Position numbers and translations under genes: made by a program. The notes below the pieces were generated by a model that ran no database searches, was not told the origin of the DNA, and saw nothing but the letters and a program-made list of their open reading frames with translations. DNA of 64,000 nt from Pseudomonadota bacterium (GTDB lineage Bacteria; Pseudomonadota; Gammaproteobacteria; Steroidobacterales; Steroidobacteraceae). Every line of letters begins with the position of its first letter. Positions within the stretch are counted from its first letter, which is position 1. The stretch is from assembly GCA_023433515.1 (NCBI GenBank), contig JAEZCN010000160.1:52492-116491 (forward strand), given 5' to 3'. Of this stretch, positions 1-8,258 are shown one piece after another.

Positions 1-278
1 GCGCGCTTCGCCGCCTCCAATCTTGTCTCACCGGCTCGCTTCGTCAGCGCCTGTACGGCAGCGATGACCTCTTCCGAGAAGCCTTCTTCGGCCAACTGAT
101 CGAGTGTTACGGGGGAGTCCTCGACCACATCATGGAGAACCGCCGCGATCCTTTCGCTAGGGCCTTCGACGCGGAACATAACCCTGAGCGGATGAAGTAT
201 GTACGGCTGGCCAGCTTTATCTATTTGACCGGCGTGTGCTTGGGCAGCGATTGCGATTGCACGTTCGAGTGTTGACAT
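1..278 (-). CDS. HD-domain (p)ppGpp hydrolase-like protein, 3' part outside the window
   Basis: The first 92 codons of a minus-strand gene; its end lies beyond base 1. The protein opens MSTLERAIAIAAQAHAGQ, continues with YILHPLRVM and then VLHDVVEDSPVTLDQL. The H near residue 30, the HD pair and the ED pair following it match the metal-binding residues of the RelA/SpoT hydrolase domain, as in MESH1-like small alarmone hydrolases. Those enzymes remove the 3'-pyrophosphate of (p)ppGpp in the cytosol. It lies 45 bases downstream of another minus-strand gene and inside the mobilizable region, so it may be island cargo. Substrate specificity cannot be read from the fragment; another HD phosphohydrolase remains possible. 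Confidence 0.75.
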   Translation of the reverse strand, partial: MSTLERAIAIAAQAHAGQIDKAGQPYILHPLRVMFRVEGPSERIAAVLHDVVEDSPVTLDQLAEEGFSEEVIAAVQALTKRAGETRLEAAKR

Positions 279-323
279 GTCGGTGACGCTCCAGCTCTGT
301 CGTCTTTGAGGCCCAAATCCTAG

Positions 324-1121
324 CTAGCCCAGGTGATCGGGGTCATCTGCCGCCAACACGGCCTGCATGAGCGATTGCACTTCGTGCATCTTCTTTTCGA
401 TCTTGTCCGGTGACTCGCCCCTATCTTTCAACTGCTTCTGAATCACTGTCACAAGGTATGCCATGCCTGAGCGGTAGTCCGGCCCAAACCGCGCCGATAG
501 CGCGATCGTCTTGGCTTTATTCGTGACATCCCGAAACAGAACCTCAAAAAGAGTCGGCGGTGTCGCAGGAAGTTCGCCCGAACCGCGAATGGCCTGCATG
601 AAGACAGCCCATGATTCGAGCAGTGATTTGGCCTGATCTTCAAACTCACTGAAGATGGTTTTGCCTCTGTGACTCAGAGATAAACGATCAGTCGCGCTAT
701 CCGCGACCGCTGATCCCGCCTTTCCGAGAAACTCGTAGACTTGAAAGAGCGCCTGAAGAGTGTCTCGGACGGGGTCGCCAGACGGTTGGTGGGGAAACTC
801 AAGGTGCGGCCTGTCTTTAAAGAAGGCGCCGAGGAGAGCCTCTTGCTGCCGAGGATCTGCGAGCAACATCGCATCGGATGCCCCATATCCCCACAAGTGA
901 CGCAAGGCCTCCAGGCGAGTATCCCTCCATATCTCAACGGCGCTGCCGTCTTTTCGTCGATAGGCCGGTGATGAAACTTCACCGCGTTGCACGGACTTGG
1001 CATAGGCGCCGATTATTTCGGCGATCGCTGTTGCGAGCGCCATAGGCTTCAAGAAGGATTCGAGGTGTGGAGGGAATGCGTCCGAACGCGGAACACCCTT
1101 CCTCTTGAACCACTTAAACAC
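324..1121 (-). CDS. Hypothetical protein, 265 aa
   Basis: A 265-residue predicted cytosolic protein starting at a GTG preceded by an AAGGG stretch. The N-terminus is basic (FKWFKRKG); the remainder is a mixed alpha-rich sequence without transmembrane segments or a signal peptide. The C-terminal third has charged helical character ending in LAADDPDHLG. I recognise no domain. It is followed after 45 bases by the HD-hydrolase gene on the same strand, so the two may be co-transcribed. Coding is supported by the long uninterrupted frame and the plausible start, not by homology that I can name. Confidence 0.6.
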   Translation of the reverse strand: MFKWFKRKGVPRSDAFPPHLESFLKPMALATAIAEIIGAYAKSVQRGEVSSPAYRRKDGSAVEIWRDTRLEALRHLWGYGASDAMLLADPRQQEALLGAFFKDRPHLEFPHQPSGDPVRDTLQALFQVYEFLGKAGSAVADSATDRLSLSHRGKTIFSEFEDQAKSLLESWAVFMQAIRGSGELPATPPTLFEVLFRDVTNKAKTIALSARFGPDYRSGMAYLVTVIQKQLKDRGESPDKIEKKMHEVQSLMQAVLAADDPDHLG

Positions 1122-1245
1122 GAGGCACCCTTGTCCTCTTGGCCTGGATGATCAGACCAGCGACCACGCGCATTTCTCCAGAGCTCGATCTTTCGTATCG
1201 CACACCAATCGGTCTCTCACAGCACTCGAAGTGCTGCAGTCTAAC

Positions 1246-2166
1246 TCACCGCACAGGACGCTTGTTAGCGCGTGCCTTTCGAGCGAGGCGCTGCGCCTGA
1301 AGGCCTTCCGCATAGTTCCGCAACCACTCCGCAAACTTGGCAAATCGTTCGGAGTCGACGACATCGGAAAGTAACCAGCTCACGAGATATCCGTGACGGG
1401 AGAAATAGAAGCCGATGCGTCGAATGCGGCGGCGTCTCTTGCCGCCGCCGATCGGGAAGTGCGTGTTCAGCGCTGCATATGCCAAGAGCTGGCGCCAATC
1501 TTCGGTCCTGATCTTTAGAGTGCCAGTTGTCTTCACGTCGAGTAGCAAATCATCGAGCAATGCGTCCGCGTCCGCGCCTCCCACAAATCTCGAGCCATCA
1601 CCGAAATGGGGGTTCAATAGACAAACGCGACTCGCGCTGATGCGCCTCCAGTCGACGATCTGAATCAACCTGCGCAATTCGCTCACTTGTGCCCGCATGG
1701 GCTTACCGAATCTCTCGTCCAGGCGGCCGACACGGTAATAGATGTCGCAGTGGGCAAGGTTTATTGCGCTAACGATGAGCGCGTCGGATAGACGCGCTCC
1801 GGCGACGAACGATGCTACTCGTGCCCTTGCGTCTGCCACTATCGCCGCCATGCGCCGTTTGATCTGCAAGGCAGGACGATAGTCGCCGGGATAGTCGTGG
1901 CCCAGCATCACCAAATCGTTGTTGTCTAGCTCGTTCACAAGCCGCAGTGCACTTTCCGCAACCCATTGGCGGGAAGCAGCGAACGGAAAACGACGCGCGA
2001 GACTGAACCGAAATAGATAGTCGAATGCAGTCCCCATCAGCGGAAGGTTTCGCGCTCTGGCGGGTACCAGGAGCTTTGCATTCAAGCGCAGTCGCGGCCG
2101 CGGCAACTCCGCGGCCATGCGAGCGCGCACCGGCGTGGCGAACTTTACGAGAGCCGAAAGCGACAT
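1246..2166 (-). CDS. Conserved hypothetical protein with PD-(D/E)XK nuclease-like signature
   Basis: A 306-residue protein. I place the start at the ATG at 2166 (MSLSALVKFATPV) because the upstream extension of the frame is low-complexity and runs toward the relaxase gene. Near residue 200 it reads GGADADALLDDLLLDVKT, followed about 15 residues later by EDWRQLLAYAAL. An acidic residue, then D-x-K at the end of a hydrophobic strand, then a Q-containing helix is the layout of the PD-(D/E)XK nuclease fold. No helicase, methyltransferase or specificity gene adjoins it, so it is not an obvious restriction system. It is oriented with the mobilization genes and may be cargo. Nuclease activity is inference from the motif. 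Confidence 0.6.
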   Translation of the reverse strand: MSLSALVKFATPVRARMAAELPRPRLRLNAKLLVPARARNLPLMGTAFDYLFRFSLARRFPFAASRQWVAESALRLVNELDNNDLVMLGHDYPGDYRPALQIKRRMAAIVADARARVASFVAGARLSDALIVSAINLAHCDIYYRVGRLDERFGKPMRAQVSELRRLIQIVDWRRISASRVCLLNPHFGDGSRFVGGADADALLDDLLLDVKTTGTLKIRTEDWRQLLAYAALNTHFPIGGGKRRRRIRRIGFYFSRHGYLVSWLLSDVVDSERFAKFAEWLRNYAEGLQAQRLARKARANKRPVR

Positions 2167-2295
2167 CCGCCGATTGTCGGCGATCGAAATTCGCAATTCC
2201 GTGACTTGGGCCGCGCGACGCGCACCTTCCCGTTGCCCACAGACCCCTGCTGCCGGAGGCGAACGGCGGCGATGCACTGCGACTCACAGCGAACG

Positions 2296-3297
2296 TCATC
2301 GAGTCATAGCAAGTTGCATTTTTCGGTGTGGCTGCCGTACGTGCTCCAGCAACGCTTGCACGATCCACTCACGTTCTGTCTGTGGTGGCGGCATGCCCGC
2401 CATGAAGCGCTCGACTTCCTTCGCAAGCCCTTCCCTGCCATCAGCGCGAAGCGTTTCTCGAACGCCAAGCCAGCCCCGAACCACGCTTCGGCGGCTGGCT
2501 AGAATTCGGTCCTTGCCCGGCTCGATATGGCTGTCGCCGGCGCGCATCCCAGCGACGACTGATTCCGCGCGCTCTCGCATGTAGGTGGATCGGCCGGCGC
2601 GCATTGCCCGGTAGATGCCGTCGCGCTTCTGTGGTTTCGAGACGCCCCGAATTACCCGCTCCGTCGCATTCGCGGCGATGCCTTGCGCCCGGAGGTGGCT
2701 TGCGAACTGACGCCGCCACTCCCGCAAGGTCTCTTTGCGAATGCTCAGTCGCCTCCCTTGCTCGCTCATCGCCTTTACGACCAGATGGACATGCGGATGG
2801 GGCTGATCAGTGTGCAGCACCAGGGCGTACCGGTGCTGCAGAGCGAATTGTTCCCGTGCGAACGTGCGGCTGGCTTCGAGTACGCCCGCGGCCGGCGTGC
2901 CCGCCGGCATCGACAGCACGATGTTATGCACCAGCTTCGCCGGCTTGCGTCCCGGCGCACCGCGATAAGGGGATCTTGATTCCGCGGCATCGAGGTCCAG
3001 CTCCCAATCTTCGATCAGCGTCTTTTCAGATCCCTTTCCCTTGAGGCGCTCACCATCATCGGTTTCGACTTCGAACTCTTGGCGACTGAGATATCTGAAG
3101 TGCGCGGCGACCGCTTTTGCGCTCTGACCGCCACCGGAAATCTTGACCATCACTTCCGGGGTATGCCGGACAGTGCGTGCAATCTGTTCGACCTGAGCCG
3201 GCAACAGCGCATGGCCTGGCGCAGGGACTCCACGCCCATGGCTCACGATGTCCAGAAACGGAACTTGGCCAGCGACTCTAAAGCTACGACGTGGCAT
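2296..3297 (-). CDS. Relaxase/mobilization nuclease (MobA/VirD2-like, MOBP type)
   Basis: A 333-residue relaxase that would nick and covalently bind the transferred strand at oriT. The N-terminal part has HFRYLSR, whose Tyr is the likely nucleophile (motif I). The diagnostic metal-binding motif III is LHTDQPHPHVHLVV near residue 175, the HxDxxxPHxH pattern of MOBP relaxases. The C-terminus is basic and shows no helicase or primase domain. I start it at the ATG at 3297 (MPRRSFRVAG): this overlaps the end of the mobC-like gene by 14 bases, which suggests translational coupling, and avoids a longer unsupported extension. No coupling protein or type IV secretion gene is visible, so the element would be mobilizable rather than self-transmissible. 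Confidence 0.85.
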   Translation of the reverse strand: MPRRSFRVAGQVPFLDIVSHGRGVPAPGHALLPAQVEQIARTVRHTPEVMVKISGGGQSAKAVAAHFRYLSRQEFEVETDDGERLKGKGSEKTLIEDWELDLDAAESRSPYRGAPGRKPAKLVHNIVLSMPAGTPAAGVLEASRTFAREQFALQHRYALVLHTDQPHPHVHLVVKAMSEQGRRLSIRKETLREWRRQFASHLRAQGIAANATERVIRGVSKPQKRDGIYRAMRAGRSTYMRERAESVVAGMRAGDSHIEPGKDRILASRRSVVRGWLGVRETLRADGREGLAKEVERFMAGMPPPQTEREWIVQALLEHVRQPHRKMQLAMTR

Positions 3298-3838
3298 CGC
3301 CGGAACTCCAGCTCGAGAGATTGGTGCGGATGTAGGAGCGAACGTGATCGTGCAGCGCCACACAGGCTTTAAGGAGATTCCGCAATTCCTCCCGGCTAGC
3401 CCCAGCGCCTGAACCGCCCCGATGATTAGCGAGGGCGATCTGGTTGAGGTTGCGACCGATGGCGGCGAGCTCGCGGGTCGTCTGCCGGAGAGCGCGGAGC
3501 TCCGCCTCAGGCAATGGGGTCAGGGCGCGCAGGTGAGCCCGCAGCAAGTTGGAGACATAGGTCGCCGGTGCCAGGCAGCGAGCAGCAGAACGCGCCTGCA
3601 GCAGCTGGTGGTCGCCTGCGGTGAGCCGGACGTAAAGGCGCGCCCGTCGTGACGGACGATCAGCGACGATGACCTCGCCGGCCTCGGCGGCACCGGCGGT
3701 ATGCAGAACAAGCTCAAGCATGCGCTTGAGCAGCGCGGACTCAGTGAGTTGCTGTCGTTCGGCCACCGCACGCAGCGCCGACTTCGTCGACTGCGGCACA
3801 CGACACTGAATGAATGCCTCGGCTGCCATGAGGAGCAT
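3284..3838 (-). CDS. MobC-like relaxosome accessory protein
   Basis: A 184-residue protein directly upstream of, and overlapping, the relaxase gene. The N-terminal third (FIQCRVPQSTKSALRAVAE) looks like a ribbon-helix-helix DNA-binding unit. The C-terminal part contains ELAAIGRNLNQIALANHRG, the hallmark of the MobC/BmgA family (RxxxxIGxNLNQIA). Proteins of this family bind oriT and help the relaxase open the nic region. The start at 3838 lies about 30 bases from the nic-like motif at 3870/3871, the expected layout of a relaxosome operon reading away from oriT. Confidence 0.85.
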   Translation of the reverse strand: MLLMAAEAFIQCRVPQSTKSALRAVAERQQLTESALLKRMLELVLHTAGAAEAGEVIVADRPSRRARLYVRLTAGDHQLLQARSAARCLAPATYVSNLLRAHLRALTPLPEAELRALRQTTRELAAIGRNLNQIALANHRGGSGAGASREELRNLLKACVALHDHVRSYIRTNLSSWSSGDATS

Positions 3839-3852
3839 CGTGTGACAGCAGC

Positions 3853-3880
3853 GGCTGAAAGCCTATCCTGCCTTTCGCGC
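3853..3880 (+). other. Candidate oriT with IncP-type nic motif
   Basis: The plus strand reads CCTATCCTGCC at 3862-3872, matching the IncP/Ti nic core YATCCTG|Y, with the predicted nick between 3870 and 3871. A short inverted repeat GGCT-gaa-AGCC (3853-3863) abuts it on the left. The site is in the intergenic space immediately upstream of the mobC-like and relaxase genes, where oriT is normally found, and that relaxase carries a MOBP-type motif III that fits an IncP-like nic. The core is short, so chance occurrence is possible, but its position makes it convincing. Confidence 0.6.
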
Positions 3881-3986
3881 AAAATTCCGCCAATACTTCA
3901 CGCTGAGCCCGTCTGTCGGCGTCCAATGACTGCGTACGCGGTTGCAGAATTGAAGGCGACCCGCCCTCGGAAGATGGATTTGCGAG

Positions 3987-5123
3987 TCAGTCGTTATCTA
4001 TAGACCGAAGCGACTTGGCGCAGTAGACCGAACCCGGCTCATCCAATGGCAGGCCAGCGAAGGGGCCGTGCAGGTGTATCGGACGCTGACGGTAGCCGTC
4101 CCCCTCGTACTCGTAGCCGGGAGCCATCGCATGGCAGCGATAGAGATTGGTCTTCAACTCGTTCACCACATCCCATACGTCGTGGCTGATTGCACCGGCC
4201 TTGAAGTAGGCGTCCAGCACGCGATGCTCAAGCCCCTTACGAACCAGCCACAAATCTTCCCCTTGGAGTTGGGGCACACTTCGCGGCGGCAGCAGTTCCG
4301 GCAGCTCGCCAACAATGCATCCGGCGTCAACGAGCTTGCGAAAGGACTCTCGAACGTGCACCAGCGCAGCACCCTCAGGTAGCAGTTCGGCTTCCTTGGC
4401 AGCGGCGATCAGGTTAGCCGCGACTGCTGCTCTAGCCTCAGCGCGCTCCTCTGCCGTGTATTCCTGCTTCCAAATATCGTTGTTCATGGGCGGAGCCTCA
4501 ATATTTGGTGCACGAGAATTTCCTGAAGCGCCTTCTTGTTGACGATCGCCCCGCCGAGACGATGCAACGAAGCTTGGCCTCGCTTGGAGCAATGCTGCGA
4601 GGTGGTTCGTCTCATCAATCAATGTATGAGATGGCGGCATTTCTGGACTTCCAAGAGAGCCAAGGGTTCTGAGCGAGACTAGCGCGTCATGAGCGTTAAA
4701 TGCTCTCCTGAACGCCTCTTGCAGTTTGCAATCGCCTTGCAGTTTTCCTCGTATTTCTCTTAGCTCGATTGAGATCTCCTGTCGGGCATGAGCCAGCCGT
4801 GCTGCAAATCCGACGTCCCGCAGGCTGATCTTTTCGATTTCATCAAGCATCCCGGCGACGTTGGCGGACGGAAAGGGATTCAAACTCTCCGATGGGCTTG
4901 GTAGTTCGATTGAGTTATAGATTTCGCCCAGCTTGGGATCCTGCAACTCGGCTTCTATTGCACATTGAACTGACGCAATCTCCATGCACGTCTGAATTGG
5001 CTTAAAGAGCTGCGCCTTTAGCAAGGCCAGATCATTCTCATGCCTGATACGCGTAGCAATTTCATCAAGAGATCTGCGAAAGCTTGCTAGGCCAGACAGA
5101 AATGAACTTAATTTCTGTTTCAT
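3987..5123 (-). CDS. Hypothetical protein, 378 aa
   Basis: A 378-residue, predicted soluble protein. The N-terminal half (to about residue 160) is helical and rich in charged residues, with coiled-coil potential around the stretch RHENDLALLKAQLFKPIQ. A low-complexity linker with SRRGDRQQEGASGNS follows near residue 195. The C-terminal half has AEERAEARAAVAANLIAAAKEAELL and then a more globular region with several Cys, Tyr and His residues. I recognise no family. Base composition is visibly more AT-rich than the flanking core genes, as in the neighbouring Sel1 gene, which supports foreign origin. It is co-directional with the mobilization genes and lies on the far side of the putative oriT. 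Confidence 0.6.
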   Translation of the reverse strand: MKQKLSSFLSGLASFRRSLDEIATRIRHENDLALLKAQLFKPIQTCMEIASVQCAIEAELQDPKLGEIYNSIELPSPSESLNPFPSANVAGMLDEIEKISLRDVGFAARLAHARQEISIELREIRGKLQGDCKLQEAFRRAFNAHDALVSLRTLGSLGSPEMPPSHTLIDETNHLAALLQARPSFVASSRRGDRQQEGASGNSRAPNIEAPPMNNDIWKQEYTAEERAEARAAVAANLIAAAKEAELLPEGAALVHVRESFRKLVDAGCIVGELPELLPPRSVPQLQGEDLWLVRKGLEHRVLDAYFKAGAISHDVWDVVNELKTNLYRCHAMAPGYEYEGDGYRQRPIHLHGPFAGLPLDEPGSVYCAKSLRSIDND

Positions 5124-5175
5124 GGCTATCGCAGTGTTTCCCTTTCTTTGTCTGCGTGCCGTAGATCCATTGGCA

Positions 5176-6195
5176 TTACTTCTTTTCCCGCTGGATTGGC
5201 TGACCTTCTTGCCAGTTGCTGCTGAGTCGTTGGGCTTCGGCTAGTTCAGAGCGTGAAAGATTTTTTGCTGCAGAATCGCGAGATGACGGAGCATCCTTAG
5301 CGCCATGAGCCGACGCAAGATTGAGCCACGCGTATGCGAGCACGAAGTCTTGAGGTACGCCTTCTCCGCGAAAGTACGCGGAGCCGAGATGATTTTGCGC
5401 GTCTGCATGCCCCTGCTCAGCGGCCATTCGTAACCATTTTTTGGCTTGAACTTGGTCCCTCGGTACTCCCATTCCAAGGCTGTAGAAAAGGCTGAGCGCA
5501 AACTGATCGTCGGCAGCCCCCTGCGCTGCGGCCTTGTTCATCCAATCGAAGCCTTTTGCGTAGTCCTGCGGTACGCCCTCCCCGCGAGAGTAAGCAAAGC
5601 CAAGCCTAGCTTGTGCACTGGCATTGCCCTGTTCGGCGGCCTTGAGGAACCATTCGGCCGCCTTTGCGTAGTCCTGCGGCACGCCAGTTCCAAGGTAGTA
5701 ATTGGCGCCTAACATGAACTGCGCGTCGTCATCTCCATTTTCGGCAGCTTTGCGAAACCAAGTCACAGCCTCTACTTCGTCCTGTGTGACACCCTTTCCG
5801 CTCGAGTAAGCAAGGCCGAGGTTATATTGCGCCCCGGCATTGCCCTGGTCGGCGGCCTTGCGAAACCAGCTGACGGCCTGAGCGAGATCTTGAGGTACGC
5901 CGACGCCGTCACGATAGGCAACGCCGAGAATGCCTTGCGCGGGAACATTGCCCTGCTCGGCTGCCTTTCGAAACCAATCGGCAGCCTTCACGAAGTCCCG
6001 CGGCACACCCTCTCCCTGGAGATATGCGCCGCCCATCTTGAACTGCGCATCGGGATCTCCCCTCTCGGCGAGATCGAGCATTTTCTGCGTGCTTGTGGAC
6101 TCCACCGTCTCGGCCTGAGCGCCGCGCTGTGACTTTTCGCAAGACGTGAGTGACAGCAACATTGCAGCGGCAATCACCACCCTAAATTGTTTCAT
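5176..6195 (-). CDS. Sel1-repeat lipoprotein
   Basis: A 339-residue exported protein with a lipoprotein signal (MKQFRVVIAAAMLLSLTSC, lipidated Cys19). Residues from about 38 to 310 form seven Sel1-like repeats of about 36 residues with the pattern A-x-QG-(N)-x-x-A-Q-x-x-LG-x-x-Y-x-x-G-x-GVPQD. These fold as TPR-related helix pairs and mediate protein-protein contacts. The repeats are also evident at the DNA level as tandem similar units. The start has a good AAGGA ribosome-binding site. The partner is unknown; Sel1 lipoproteins can be envelope scaffolds or signalling adaptors. It lies in the AT-richer part of the island, 52 bases from the hypothetical gene downstream. Confidence 0.9.
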   Translation of the reverse strand: MKQFRVVIAAAMLLSLTSCEKSQRGAQAETVESTSTQKMLDLAERGDPDAQFKMGGAYLQGEGVPRDFVKAADWFRKAAEQGNVPAQGILGVAYRDGVGVPQDLAQAVSWFRKAADQGNAGAQYNLGLAYSSGKGVTQDEVEAVTWFRKAAENGDDDAQFMLGANYYLGTGVPQDYAKAAEWFLKAAEQGNASAQARLGFAYSRGEGVPQDYAKGFDWMNKAAAQGAADDQFALSLFYSLGMGVPRDQVQAKKWLRMAAEQGHADAQNHLGSAYFRGEGVPQDFVLAYAWLNLASAHGAKDAPSSRDSAAKNLSRSELAEAQRLSSNWQEGQPIQREKK

Positions 6196-6342
6196 GCGTT
6201 TTCCTTATTCTGAATGGCGCGCCAATTTCGTCGATGTGGATAGTGGCAGGAGCATAGAACGTGCTCGCTTTCATGCGGAAGGAATTGACCACCTATTCCT
6301 GCCATAAGAATGTCAACCAACTCAGGAAGCGAGGCTTGCACA

Positions 6343-6365
6343 AAACTTAAATATAACTTAAGTTT
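6343..6365 (+). promoter_or_regulatory. Inverted repeat upstream of abiEi, probable autoregulatory operator
   Basis: A perfect 8-bp inverted repeat, AAACTTAA (6343-6350) and TTAAGTTT (6358-6365), separated by 7 bases, ends five bases before the abiEi ATG. It is extremely AT-rich for this genome. AbiEi antitoxins of characterised AbiE systems bind inverted repeats in their own promoter through the winged-helix domain and repress the operon. The position fits such an operator, although binding here is inference. Confidence 0.6.
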
Positions 6366-6370
6366 CGTGC

Positions 6371-6952
6371 ATGGCAGATTCCCGCACCGAACCCGCCTGG
6401 CAAGCGCTCTACGATGTTGCCGCCTCCCAGGAAGGCCTCTTCACGACGCGGCAAGCGGCGGCTGCCGGCTATTCCGACCCCCTGCTGGCGCATCATCAGA
6501 AGGCCGGCAACATCGCGCGGATACGCCGCGGCATCTACCGCCTGGTCCACTTCCCACCGGGCGAACACGAGGATCTGGTAGCCGCGTGGCTATGGGCCGA
6601 ATCCGCCGCCGTCCTCTCCCATCTGACAGCACTGTCACTGCACGGCCTTTCAGATTCACTGCCGGCGCAAATCCATCTCACGCTGCCGTCGGAATGGAAA
6701 CAACGACGACTGCGCGTGCCGAAAGGCCTCACGCTGCACTACGCCGACGTGTCGCCCAAGGAGCGCACCTGGGTCGGCGCCGTACCTGTGACTTCTACGC
6801 GCCGCACACTTGATGACTGCGCCCACTCCGGAATCACACCTGACCTGCTACGCCAAGCTACGACGCAAGCTCTTACGCGCGGGCTGGTGACGAAGGACGA
6901 ACTGAAAGAAGTCGCGAAGGCGCTCAAACCGTACGGCGGCATCAAAGGATGA
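6371..6952 (+). CDS. abiEi: Type IV toxin-antitoxin AbiEi family antitoxin
   Basis: A 193-residue protein with the AbiEi layout: an N-terminal winged-helix DNA-binding domain (about residues 10-60: EGLFTTRQAAAAGY through ARIRRGIYRL) and a C-terminal antitoxin domain with LSHLTALSLHGLSD and TSTRRTLDDCA. The family neutralises the AbiEii nucleotidyltransferase and represses the operon through the N-terminal domain. The stop overlaps the next gene by four bases (ATGA), the usual abiEi-abiEii coupling. The palindrome at 6343-6365 lies immediately upstream. AbiE systems act in phage abortive infection and in maintenance of mobile elements, consistent with the mobilizable island here. Confidence 0.9.
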   Translation: MADSRTEPAWQALYDVAASQEGLFTTRQAAAAGYSDPLLAHHQKAGNIARIRRGIYRLVHFPPGEHEDLVAAWLWAESAAVLSHLTALSLHGLSDSLPAQIHLTLPSEWKQRRLRVPKGLTLHYADVSPKERTWVGAVPVTSTRRTLDDCAHSGITPDLLRQATTQALTRGLVTKDELKEVAKALKPYGGIKG

Positions 6953-7842
6953 CGGCGCGGGTCTACTCCTCTCCGCCGGCCTTCAAGCATGCGCTTGAGC
7001 AACGGTTGAAAACCGCGTCGAAAGACGGTGTCGACTTCGCACGTCGACGGCAACTACTGGTCTTCGAACGATTCCTCGCGCGTGTCTCGGCCGTATTCGG
7101 CGACGCTATCCTTCTGAAAGGCGGGCTTGTGCTAGAGCTCCGGCTGGAACGCGCGCGGACGACCAAGGACATCGATCTGCGCGTGACAGGCTCTCCGGAA
7201 AACGTACTTGCCACTCTTCAGCAGGCCGGTAGACAGGACCTCGGAGACTTCATGACCTTCGAAGTGGGTCCTGATCCCGAGCAACCAACGATCGAGAACG
7301 ACGGCATGCAGTACGAAGGCCTGCGCTTCCGCGCAGAATGCCGGCTGGCCGGCAAGATCTACGGGCAGCGCTTCGGCGTGGATGTGGCCTTCGGTGATCC
7401 CATCTTCGGAGAGGCTGACATTGTCACGGCGGATGACGTTCTCGACTTCGCCGGCATCGCACCACCAACCTTGCGGCTCTACCCGATCGAAACCCACATC
7501 GCGGAAAAGCTGCACGCCTACACGATGCCACGCACGCGAATGAACACTCGGGTTAAAGATCTTCCTGATATCGCTTTGCTGGCTGGGATTCAGCCGCTGC
7601 AGGCGACGCGACTTCGCAAGGCGCTGGAACAAACTTTCACGCATCGAGCGACGCACCCCGTGCCGCAAGCACTACCAGACCCGCCGGCAATTTGGTCGAC
7701 TTCCTACCAGCAGATGGCGCGGGAGAACGAACTCGCGTGGCCCACGCTCGAAGAGCTCACGATCGCGGTCGCGGCCTTCATGAATCCCATCCTGGCGGGT
7801 GGAAGCGGTGCCTGGAATCCCGCGGCATGGCGCTGGGATTAA
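6949..7842 (+). CDS. abiEii: AbiEii/AbiGii-family nucleotidyltransferase toxin
   Basis: A 297-residue DUF1814-type nucleotidyltransferase toxin. Residues 57-76 contain the fold's signature: KGG at 57-59, then R-T-T-K-D-I-D with Asp74 and Asp76 as the metal-binding pair. Further conserved elements follow: FGVDVAFGD, and EKLHAYTMPRTRMNTRVKDLPD around residue 190. All motifs are intact, so the toxin is probably functional. Related enzymes transfer nucleotides to tRNA or other targets and arrest growth; the target of this copy is not deducible. The start overlaps the abiEi stop (ATGA). A third gene begins 17 bases after the stop. Confidence 0.9.
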   Translation: MTARVYSSPPAFKHALEQRLKTASKDGVDFARRRQLLVFERFLARVSAVFGDAILLKGGLVLELRLERARTTKDIDLRVTGSPENVLATLQQAGRQDLGDFMTFEVGPDPEQPTIENDGMQYEGLRFRAECRLAGKIYGQRFGVDVAFGDPIFGEADIVTADDVLDFAGIAPPTLRLYPIETHIAEKLHAYTMPRTRMNTRVKDLPDIALLAGIQPLQATRLRKALEQTFTHRATHPVPQALPDPPAIWSTSYQQMARENELAWPTLEELTIAVAAFMNPILAGGSGAWNPAAWRWD

Positions 7843-7859
7843 GTCGCGGAGAGGAACGC

Positions 7860-8258
7860 ATGCTCGAGCCGAAGCAGTTTGAGGTCAACGAGGCGTGGGT
7901 CGCGTTCCGACTCAATCGCATGCCAATCCGAACTCAAGTCGATGGCGACTTCGATTGCATCGCGCTCATGGATGCGGCGAGTTGTTTCATCCTCGCATCT
8001 GATCTGTTTCAGCTCGCTCACGATGGGTCGGACTCTCCAGCGATTCGCCGATTGTTCACGAAAGCCAAGAGCCACAAGCAGACCTTCCCCAAGACACTGT
8101 TTGTACCCCAAGGAGACGCCGCGGAAGTTCTGGTCGAAGAAGCAAAGCGCCAGAACGTTCAGGTTGTAAGCGTCCCGGAGAGTGAAGTCCTGATGTTGAT
8201 CGGCGAAGCACGACAAGGATTCGCCGAACGATTCGAAGGGCGCGGCGATGATGCATGA
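7860..8258 (+). CDS. Hypothetical protein downstream of AbiE pair, 132 aa
   Basis: Start at the ATG at 7860, 17 bases after abiEii and preceded by GGAGAGGA. The 132-residue predicted cytosolic product begins MLEPKQFEVNEAWVAFRLN and contains DFDCIALMDAASCFILASD and FPKTLFVPQGDAAEVLVEEA. The pattern suggests a small alpha/beta fold with a hydrophobic core strand near residues 30-45, but I recognise no family. Its spacing suggests co-transcription with abiEi-abiEii. It could be an accessory part of the system or unrelated cargo. Composition is close to the neighbouring abiE genes. Confidence 0.65.
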   Translation: MLEPKQFEVNEAWVAFRLNRMPIRTQVDGDFDCIALMDAASCFILASDLFQLAHDGSDSPAIRRLFTKAKSHKQTFPKTLFVPQGDAAEVLVEEAKRQNVQVVSVPESEVLMLIGEARQGFAERFEGRGDDA

